Positions 1 through 8,400 of a DNA stretch of 64,000 bases are shown piece by piece. The position numbers and the translations under genes were made by a program. Source of the stretch: Candidatus Ozemibacter sibiricus (GTDB taxonomy: Bacteria > Muiribacteriota > Ozemobacteria > Ozemobacterales > Ozemobacteraceae). The first letter of the stretch is position 1. Each line of letters begins with the position of its first letter. The notes below the pieces were generated by a model that saw only the letters and a list, made by a program, of their open reading frames with translations, was not told where the DNA came from and did no database searches. The stretch spans positions 1 to 64,000 of the forward strand of contig QOQW01000012.1 of assembly GCA_003327425.1 (NCBI GenBank). The letters are read 5' to 3'.

Positions 1-132
1 CCCCAGGGCCAGGGGCCGGCCTTCGCCTGCCCCAGGCCAAAGGGTATCGGGGAAACGGCCCCAAAGCAAGGGCTGTCCTCGGCTCACCGCCGTGGTTGCC
101 TTTACCCACTTCAAATAGCGAGGACCCAGATC

Positions 133-1878
133 ATGTCAGTAACCAATGAAGCTGTGGCAGCACCGCGTTACGCCATCGTTCCTGAAGAAAAGTCGGGTGG
201 CGCCACCTATACGCCCAACATTCTTGCCGATTTTGTTGCCCGCAAAGTTGTTGAAATCTTCGACGATTTTCCCGTCGATCGCCCACTCCGGGTTCTGGAC
301 CCCGCCATTGGCGATGGTGAACTTCTTGTAAGCCTCTTACAGCAGATCGCGGGCCGTCCGGGACTGGATATCAAAGTCTTTGGTTTTGAAACGGATCCGA
401 AGGCCCTCAATATTGCCGCTGAGCGGCTAAGAAAACTTTTCCCCCTCGTTGAGGTTAATTTCCAGTGTGAGAGTTTTCTCAAATTTGTGCTGGAACATTT
501 CGGAGGGGATGGCAACCGCTCGCTTTTCAGTTCACCCGTTCAAGAAGCCTATGACTTAATCATCGCTAATCCGCCCTACGTCCGCACTCAGATCATGGGG
601 GCCACGCAGGCGCAGCTACTCGCGCAGCAATTCGGCCTGTCCGGCCGCGTAGACCTCTACTACGCTTTCGTTCTCGGCATGGCCAAGGTACTCAAGCCCA
701 AGGGCATCGCCGGCATCATTGTCTCCAACCGCTTCCTGACCACCAAGTCCGGCGCTTCCGTCCGGCAGGCCCTTTTGGAGCGCTTCAACATCCGGCACAT
801 CTGGGATTTGGGCGACACCAAGCTCTTTGACGCCGCCGTACTGCCCGCCGTGTTGCTTGTTGAGGGCAAGAACGGCCATAAGCTGGAGACCCCTACCTTC
901 ACGTCGATCTACCAGACTTCCGAACCAGCGAACGCCGTGGCTACTGACCCGATCACCGCACTCGCCGGGGAAGGCGTGATCGCGACGGACGACGGGCGGC
1001 AATTCCGAGTCCAGCACGGTAAGCTGGACACAAGCGGCACCCGCGACGGTGTTTGGCGCATTGCGACAAAGACCGTTGACGATTGGCTGGCGACGGTGGA
1101 TGCCCATAGCTGGGGCACCTTCGGCGACATCGGCAATATCCGCGTTGGCGTCAAAACCTGCGCCGATAAGGTTTTCATCCGCAACGACTGGTCGGACATG
1201 CCCGAGGCCGTCCGGCCAGAGCTTCTCAAGTCACTCACCACCCATCACATTGCGCGCCGCTTCAAGCCCCTCACTTCCGACCGTCCAATTCAAATCCTCT
1301 ACCCGCATGAGGTTGTGCAGGGCCGCCGTCGTGCGGTGGACCTGGCACAATATCCCCGCAGCCAAGCCTATCTTGAGGCGCACCGCCCGACACTCCAAGG
1401 CCGTAAGTACGTTATCGAGGCTGGCCGAGAATGGTATGAAATCTGGGTGCCGCAGGCCCCAGATGCCTGGAACCTCCCCAAGCTCGTGTTCCGCGACATT
1501 GCCGAGGAACCTACATTCTGGATCGACCTGGACGGCTCCGTCGTTAACGGCGATTGTTACTGGCTCATCTGCCAGAACCCTGCGCAGACAGACCTGCTAT
1601 GGCTGGCGGCCGGCATTGGCAACTCGACCTTCATCGAGCGCTTCTACGATCACCGCTTCCACAACAAGCTCTATGCGGGTCGGCGCCGCTTCATCACGCA
1701 GTACGTCGAGAAGTTTCCCCTGCCCGATCCGCATAGTCCCCTTGGCAAGGCCATCATCGCCAAGGCCAAGCGGATATACGAGTGCACTCCGGCGCCCGAG
1801 GCCGATCAGCTCCAGAAGGAGCTGGACGCCATGGTCTGGGAAGTATTCGGCCTAGTCGTTGAAGAAGTCAGCCGGTAG
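133..1878 (+). CDS. N6-adenine-specific DNA methyltransferase (type II RM, Eco57I/TaqI/PstI-like class)
   Basis: SAM-binding region VLDPAIGDGELLVSLL and catalytic motif IANPPYVRTQ (NPPY) in the ORF translation; convergent with REase-like ORF. Confidence 0.9.
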   Translation: MSVTNEAVAAPRYAIVPEEKSGGATYTPNILADFVARKVVEIFDDFPVDRPLRVLDPAIGDGELLVSLLQQIAGRPGLDIKVFGFETDPKALNIAAERLRKLFPLVEVNFQCESFLKFVLEHFGGDGNRSLFSSPVQEAYDLIIANPPYVRTQIMGATQAQLLAQQFGLSGRVDLYYAFVLGMAKVLKPKGIAGIIVSNRFLTTKSGASVRQALLERFNIRHIWDLGDTKLFDAAVLPAVLLVEGKNGHKLETPTFTSIYQTSEPANAVATDPITALAGEGVIATDDGRQFRVQHGKLDTSGTRDGVWRIATKTVDDWLATVDAHSWGTFGDIGNIRVGVKTCADKVFIRNDWSDMPEAVRPELLKSLTTHHIARRFKPLTSDRPIQILYPHEVVQGRRRAVDLAQYPRSQAYLEAHRPTLQGRKYVIEAGREWYEIWVPQAPDAWNLPKLVFRDIAEEPTFWIDLDGSVVNGDCYWLICQNPAQTDLLWLAAGIGNSTFIERFYDHRFHNKLYAGRRRFITQYVEKFPLPDPHSPLGKAIIAKAKRIYECTPAPEADQLQKELDAMVWEVFGLVVEEVSR

Positions 1879-2904
1879 GGGAATCTGGAGTTTCCTATTC
1901 AGCACCTTGCCCTGAAACTGAGGGAACCTCGTGAAGAACCTCTCGCCGGTCGTCAGGAACAGGTGCGTCAGGGTGACGTTCTCTCCGTCCGTCACCGCAT
2001 AGAAGAGCGCATAGCGCACATCGCAGTGTCGAATCTGCTGGCCTTCGATCTTCGGAACATCGAGGGCTTCCTCGCTATCCGGACGTACCAGGCCGAGATC
2101 AATGGTCGGCGACGTTTGCAGCTTCACTTCCAGAAGCTGGTGGCGCACATCCGGGAATTGTCCGTTGTCCCGGTAGTCGGCATATCCTAGGCGCTGACAC
2201 ACGAGCCGGTGCAATGCTGCGCCCCGGTTGCGCTCCTGGTCATAGCCAATGTCCGCGAACCGTTCTCCGACGAGCGATTGCAGCCGGTTGAACATCTCCC
2301 TGATCGGCAGCAATTGTCCGGCCCGAGGATGGTCTACTGGGCTCGCAACAAAGGCGAGATCGACACCGTGTCGCACGAAGGGCCGGAGAAGGTCCGTATC
2401 CTCGCCCGAGATCAACTCCGCCTTCGCCTCACCGGGGATCAGCCGCGCCTGGTACTTTTGAGTCAGGGTGCCCGTTGTGTCCAGCAGCGCCAATGTTTCG
2501 CCCGTGACCACCTTCACCCTGGTGATCACATCTCCTTCCCCTACCCGGATAATCACATAGCGTCGTGTGGGCGCAAGTTTCTCATTCCAGACTTGGAGAT
2601 TATTTGACTTCTGGGTGTAAGTATCGAAAAGTTGGCCTGGGAAGCGGGGTCGCGCCCTCCTGAAACTCGGCGGCACCGGATAACCGAGCGCCTTGCAGAC
2701 ATGTTCCTTGACCACCTTCGATCGGGTTTGAAGCGGCAACCCCGCAAGCGAGACGCCCATCAGCGCCTCGTTGAGCAGTCGTTCCAGCTCGGGCGTCGGA
2801 ATCCAAAGCTCCGGATCACCGATATCGATTGGATCATAGATCGATAGACCACTTTTTCGAATCGCTTCAACATATCGCCGCACCTTTTTACTTCTTGCCG
2901 CCAT
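1852..2904 (-). CDS. putative type II restriction endonuclease (PD-(D/E)XK-like)
   Basis: Motif FPDVRHQLLEVKLQ (PD-x6-EVK); sits between methylase and C protein; start MAARSKK at 2904 overlaps the C-protein stop by 17 nt (ORF open to 2949). Confidence 0.72.
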   Translation of the reverse strand: MAARSKKVRRYVEAIRKSGLSIYDPIDIGDPELWIPTPELERLLNEALMGVSLAGLPLQTRSKVVKEHVCKALGYPVPPSFRRARPRFPGQLFDTYTQKSNNLQVWNEKLAPTRRYVIIRVGEGDVITRVKVVTGETLALLDTTGTLTQKYQARLIPGEAKAELISGEDTDLLRPFVRHGVDLAFVASPVDHPRAGQLLPIREMFNRLQSLVGERFADIGYDQERNRGAALHRLVCQRLGYADYRDNGQFPDVRHQLLEVKLQTSPTIDLGLVRPDSEEALDVPKIEGQQIRHCDVRYALFYAVTDGENVTLTHLFLTTGERFFTRFPQFQGKVLNRKLQIPLPADFFND

Positions 2905-3163
2905 TCTCAATGCTCCCTTCGGACAGTAGCGTAGGAACGCTGATGCCAAGAGCGTCGGCGATCACCTCCAGCGTGCTGAGAGTGACATTCCTTTCTCCTC
3001 TTTCCACAGATCCCACATAGGTGCGGTGGAGATTGCACATATCAGCCAAATCTTCCTGGGAGAGGCCCTTGGTTTTTCTGAATGTCCGAATGTTGTTCGA
3101 CAGGATTTGTGTAATCCTGCGACTCGGCTTCCTTAGCTTGTCTCTGCCGGTCCGTTCCGCCAT
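2888..3163 (-). CDS. XRE-family HTH controller (C) protein of RM system
   Basis: 91 aa, HTH NIRTFRKTKGLSQEDLADMCNLHRTYVGSVERGERNVTLSTLEVIADAL; overlaps REase start; C-box-like site upstream. Confidence 0.88.
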   Translation of the reverse strand: MAERTGRDKLRKPSRRITQILSNNIRTFRKTKGLSQEDLADMCNLHRTYVGSVERGERNVTLSTLEVIADALGISVPTLLSEGSIENGGKK

Positions 3164-3203
3164 AATTCACTCCTCTTGTTTGCTTGATCTTATTAAGATG
3201 CAC

Positions 3204-3228
3204 ATCTTGAGTCTACAGACTATAAGTA
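3204..3228 (-). promoter_or_regulatory. C-box-like operator upstream of C protein
   Basis: Reverse complement reads CTACTTATAGTCTGTAGACTCAAGAT; contains ACT-TAT-AGT half-site and GTCT/AGAC inverted repeat, ~40 bp upstream of the C gene start. Confidence 0.65.
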
Positions 3229-3561
3229 GCGCCATTGTGGCAGAGGCGGGTTGTCCGCGCGGAAACCTACTTTCCAGCTAACAACCGGTTGCAGCGGACA
3301 GCGTTCCGCCGCCGCTGAACCGGAGCGATGGGCGGGGAAGCGCCTCGCTCTGCTGATCGGTAGGCGGCGGAGATCGCCTCGCTCGTCATCACGCGTTCCG
3401 GTGGTGGCGACCGGTGGCGCGCCCTGACCGCGTGGTAGGTGGGCGGTCGGTGGGGCGGGCCGTTGGTTGAGCCGAAAACCGGCGTGGTATCATTCCCCTG
3501 ACCTCGCATTCCGGGTGACCATGAAGGGGGGAGGCATGCACCCTGGCCTCGATCGGCCCGC

Positions 3562-5178
3562 ATGACGGCTCGCCTGCTGTTGACCTCGGTCTTCAAGCCG
3601 TTCGGCGTCGATGATGAGTACGGCGTGAAAGAGAACGTCTGCGAGCTGATGCACAATCAGGTGACGCGTCGGCAGGGGGTGTTCTCGGTGCGGTCGCACA
3701 ATCGCAGCTTCGGGCTGTCGTTCCTGGCCGAGAATCTGCAGGTGCCGACCACGGTGCTCGATTTCCCGACCCAGGAAGAATTCGTGCGCGAGCTGGGGCG
3801 GTATGCCTATACGCATGTCGGCATCAGCTTCATCGTGCCCAATGTCGACAAGGCGCGGCGGATGTGCGAGCTGGTGCGGCGTCATGCCCCAGCGGCGAAG
3901 ATCATTCTGGGCGGCCATGGCACGCGCATTCCGGGCATCAAAGAGCTGACCGGGGCCGACGAGGTCTGCACCGGCGAGGGCATCGCCTGGCTGCGCCGGT
4001 ATTTCGGCGAATCGGTCGATGCTCCGGTGCGGCATCCGATCATGCCGGTCGATTGCTGGCGCGCCATTCTGGGCATCGAAGTTCCTCATGCCAAGGCTCT
4101 CCTGGTGCCAGGCGTCGGGTGCCCCAATAAATGTTTCTTTTGTTGCACAAGCCATTTCTTCGATGGGTACCAGCCGTTCTTCCCGACGATCGAGGCGCTC
4201 TTCGTCGAAATGGAACGCATCGCCGACGCGCTGAATACCCGACATTTCTTCGTGCTCGACGAGAATTTCCTCGATGATCCCGCGCGGGTGGCCCGCCTGC
4301 TCGAGCTGATGGAGCGGAAGAACCGCCGGTTCGTGTTCGATATCTTCAGCTCGCTGCGCGCGGTCGCGCAGTACGATCCGCTGACGCTGGTGCGTCTCGG
4401 CGTGCAGTTCATCTGGATCGGCATCGAAAGCAAACGGGCCCTGTTCGACAAAGTGAAGGGACTCGATCCGGCCCCCATCATGGCGGGGTTGCGCCACCAT
4501 GGGGTGTCGGTGCTGGCCTCGACCATCCTCTTCCTCGATCACCATGACGAGCAGACCCTGTGGGAAGATGTTGAGTACACGATCAGGCTGCGCCCCGACT
4601 TCATCCAGTTCATGGAACTGGCGCCGTTGCCCGGCACGGCCCTCTACCAGCGGCTCGAGGCCGAGGGCCGGGTGCGGCACGAGCGGCCGCTTCGGGAATG
4701 GCACGGGCAGGACCGCATCTGGTTCCACCACCCGCGCTTCACGAGCGACGAGAGTCGGAAGATCCTCGATCGGGCGTTCGACCTCGAGTACCAGCGGCTC
4801 GGGCCCAGTCTGCTACGGGTAGCCGAGACCCGCCTGGCGGGCCTCGAACTGATCAGGCCCACCGCCGATGCGCTCCTGGCCGGGCGGTTCGCCGATCTGC
4901 GCCGGTTCGCCGAAGAGATGAAGCCCCTGCTCTGGGCGTTCGTGACGCTGGCGCCCAACCCGGCCGTCCAACGGCGGGCGCGCGCCCTGCTGGTGCGCTA
5001 TGCCGAGAAGCTCGGGCCGTTCACCTGGCGTGATCGCGCGCAGATGGGCCTGGTCAACCTGCTGGCGCGGATCGCCGCTCGCCGGTACCGGCACGGGCGC
5101 AACATCCATCAGCCCCCCACCTTCCTGGAGCGGTATCGGTGGAATGGGCCCGCTCCGGCGATCCGCTCTTTGGCATGA
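3562..5178 (+). CDS. cobalamin-binding radical SAM protein
   Basis: GVGCPNKCFFCC (CxxxCxxC) radical SAM motif after an N-terminal B12-binding-like region (IILGGHGTRIPG...ADEVCTGEG). Confidence 0.88.
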   Translation: MTARLLLTSVFKPFGVDDEYGVKENVCELMHNQVTRRQGVFSVRSHNRSFGLSFLAENLQVPTTVLDFPTQEEFVRELGRYAYTHVGISFIVPNVDKARRMCELVRRHAPAAKIILGGHGTRIPGIKELTGADEVCTGEGIAWLRRYFGESVDAPVRHPIMPVDCWRAILGIEVPHAKALLVPGVGCPNKCFFCCTSHFFDGYQPFFPTIEALFVEMERIADALNTRHFFVLDENFLDDPARVARLLELMERKNRRFVFDIFSSLRAVAQYDPLTLVRLGVQFIWIGIESKRALFDKVKGLDPAPIMAGLRHHGVSVLASTILFLDHHDEQTLWEDVEYTIRLRPDFIQFMELAPLPGTALYQRLEAEGRVRHERPLREWHGQDRIWFHHPRFTSDESRKILDRAFDLEYQRLGPSLLRVAETRLAGLELIRPTADALLAGRFADLRRFAEEMKPLLWAFVTLAPNPAVQRRARALLVRYAEKLGPFTWRDRAQMGLVNLLARIAARRYRHGRNIHQPPTFLERYRWNGPAPAIRSLA

Positions 5179-5401
5179 ACCGCTTCTTTTCGTCAACCAT
5201 CGAACCGCGCTGGCTGGCGGTCGGGCCGGAGCCCAGCGAGCGTCGGGGCAGCCGCAAGCGCCCGGGCCGCCACCCTGGGGCCAGGGGAGCGCCCTCGCTG
5301 CGGGCTCGCCCGCGATCGAGCGGGGGCGGCGCCGGCCGCCCGTCGAGGCCAACCCGGCCGGCGGTGCAGAGCCTTCGTGCCTACCGTGGAGGCCCTCACC
5401 C

Positions 5402-8400
5402 ATGAGCAGACAAGGTCTTCGGCGTTGGCTGGTCGCGTTGCCTGGCCCCCTGGTGTCGGCGGTTCCCATCGCCGCGACCGTGGAGGCGGGGGCCGCACCC
5501 TTGCTCGATTTCCAGGCGCCCCGGCCAGGTGAACTGGAGGCAGCGGTTCGCCGCTGTCCGGGGCGGGTCGGCGTGCGGCTGTTCGAACCATCCGAAGCGG
5601 CGCTGGCCGAGGTGGTCCGGTTGGGGGCCCATTGGGATCGGGTCTGGCTGTCGGCCGGCCGGGCGCTGGGCGAGGAAGGGCGTCTGCTGGCGGGAGCCGG
5701 CCTCCCGGTCGGGGCGGTCGTGACCACCCCCGATGAGGTGCGGTGGCTGGCGCGTCGCCCCGACTTGCCCATCATCGCGCGTGGCAACGAAGCGGGCGGG
5801 TTCGTCGGCCCGCTCGGCACGTTCGTCCTGCTGCAGGTGCTGCGTCGCTGGGGTCGCGCCCCATTCTGGCTGGAAGGCGGCCTCGGGCGGGCGGGGGCCG
5901 TGGCCGCGGTCGGGGAAGGAGCGGCCGGGGCGGTGTTCGGGGCGGCCGTGCATGGATTGCTGCCGGGAACCGCCTGGCATCCACCCGTGGCGCCCGGCCA
6001 GGAGCGGCGCGAACCTCTGTTCATCCCCGACCAGGACGGTGGCGGCTACCGCTGCCTGACGCGGGGTCCGGCCGATCCCCTGGCTCTGCGTCGCGAGCTG
6101 GTCGGCGAGGCCCGCTGGACCTGGCCCGATCTCTTGCCCGACGGCACCCTTCCCTGCGGTCAAGATCTATTGCTGGCGGCAGGCCTGGAACGGCGCTTCC
6201 CCACCTTCGCCGCGTTCGTGGCCGACCTCGAGCGGGCGGTCGCGGCCGCTCCCGCTTTCCTACGTCCGAGCGCGGCTCTGGCCGGGTGTCGTCGCTTCGC
6301 CGACGCCCTGGGCGCTGGGCGCGGGCTGATCCAGGGGCCCATGGCCCGCATCAGCGAACAGGTGGCGTTCCTGAAGGCGGTCGAAGAGAGCGGGGGAGTG
6401 CCGGTGCTCGCCTTCGGGTCCTGTGAGGAAGGAACGGCCCGACGGTTGTGGCGCGAGGCGCGCGCCGCCGGCCTGCGCGCCGGCGTCGGGGTGATCGGCC
6501 TCGAACTGCAACGGGATCTGATCGAGCGCCAGCGCATGGTGCTGCAGGAGGTGCCGCCGCTGTTCGTGCTGGTGGCCGCGCCTCGTCCCGACCTGGTCAG
6601 CGACCTGCGGGCGGACGGCCATCGGGTGCTGGCCCATGCTTACGAGCCGCGGATGCTGAAGATCCTGGCCGAGGCCGAGTGCCGGTGGTTCGTCCTCGAA
6701 GGGAGCGAATCGGGCGGGCACATCGGCCGGCTGTCCAGCGCGGTGCTGTGGGAGCGCACGCTCGAAGAGCTGCCGGCGCTCGATCCGGCCGGCGAGGTCC
6801 GGGTGGTCTTCGCGGGGGGAATCGCCACCCCGGTCGGGGTGCGGTTCATCCAGCGGATGGTGGCGGCCCATGGCCTGGCCGATCGGCTCGATTGGGGCAT
6901 CCAGATCGGGACGGCCTATCTGGCCACCCGCGAGATCGTGGACACCGGCGCCATGGGCCGGGAATACCGCAATCGGGTGCTGAATCACGATCTGACCCTG
7001 GTCACCGGCGAGTCGGTCAAGTTGCGGGCCCGGCAGGTCGCCACGCCCTTCGTGCAGCGGATATTGGCTCGGGAAGAGGAGTTGCTGCGCTCGGGGCTGC
7101 CTCTGCCCGAGCGGCGTGCCATCTTCGAACGCGAGAACATCGGCAACCTGGCCAATGCCGTGGTCGCCGCCGAGGGAGAAGACGGCTGCTTCATGGCCGG
7201 GGAGGCGGTCGCCCTGCTTGACCGGCTGCTGACCATCGCCGAGCTGCACGAAGCGCTGCTGCCTTCCGAGGAAGAAGGGCGAGGCGCCGTCGTCGGTCCG
7301 GCCGGCGGCGAAGACCGCCCCCCGTTCGCCGACCTGCGGACCGGATGGTCGGAGGGAGCGGCGGCCGTCCCTGGCTGGTCGATCGCGGCAGGCCCCGGGT
7401 ATGCCCCGGCGGCTTCGTTGGTGACGCCGGACGCGACGAAGGAAGGGCCCGGACCGAACGATCAAGGGGGAAGCGCGCCGCCGGGCCCGGCCTCGGTCCC
7501 CGCCGGCCCCGATGCCGAGCGCCGCACCTCGGCCGGCCCCGCGATGGCCTCGCCGCGGGCGGAACCCGACCGGGGCGGCAGGGCGGGCCGGTCGGGCCGG
7601 TCGGAGCCCATCGCGGTGATCGGCCTGGGATGCGTCTTTCCCGGGTCGTTCGACCCCAGGGCGTATTTTCGCCATATTCTCCAGGGGAAGTGCTTCGTCC
7701 GGCCCCTGCCGCCCGACCGCCTCGACCCCACGATCTGGTACGACCCCGATCGCCAGGCGCCGGTGGCTTCTTACACCCGACTCGGAGCTTGGGTGGATGG
7801 CTTCGTCTTCGATCCGGTGCCGTTCCGCATCCCGCCGCGGGTGGCGGCGCGGCTCGATCTCACCCAGCAACTGGCGCTGGTGGCGGCCCGCCAGGCCCTG
7901 GCCGCCGCCGGTCTGCTCGAGGGCGACTTCGATCACGACCGGACCGCGGTCATCATCGGCAACAGCATGGGCGGCGTGGCCAGCGTCGACAACCTGCGGG
8001 CCATCCATTTCCATGAATTCCTGACGCGCGGCCGGCAAGCCGGGCTGCTGCCCAGCGATGACACGTTCGCCCGCCAGTACCAGGAACTGATCCGGCCGGC
8101 GCCGATCACCGAAGACAGCCTGCCCGGCGAACTGTCGAGCCTGGTCGCGGGCCGGATCAGCGCCGTCTTCGACCTGCATGGGCCCAACTTCACCGTCGAT
8201 GCGGCCTGCGGGTCCGGGCTGGCCGCGGTCATCGCCGGGGTCGATGCCCTGCGGCAGGGGCGGGTCGACCTCGTGCTGGCGGGCGGGGCCGACACCCAGA
8301 TGGACCCCGGATCGTTCGTCAAGTTCTCCAAGGTGACCGCCCTGTCGGCCACCGGGTCGTTCCCCTTCGACGCGCGGGGCGACGGATTCATCATGGGCGA

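Noticed and set aside
3430-3520. Promoter upstream of the radical SAM gene (TTGGTT...TATCAT)
   Set aside because: Spacing is 19 bp with the best -35 match or 15 bp with TTGAGC; too weak to list as a feature.
5000-5401. N-terminal extension of the synthase ORF to position 5000
   Set aside because: Overlaps the radical SAM gene in another frame; the translation is Arg/Pro/Gly-rich and motif-free. ATG at 5402 is more plausible.
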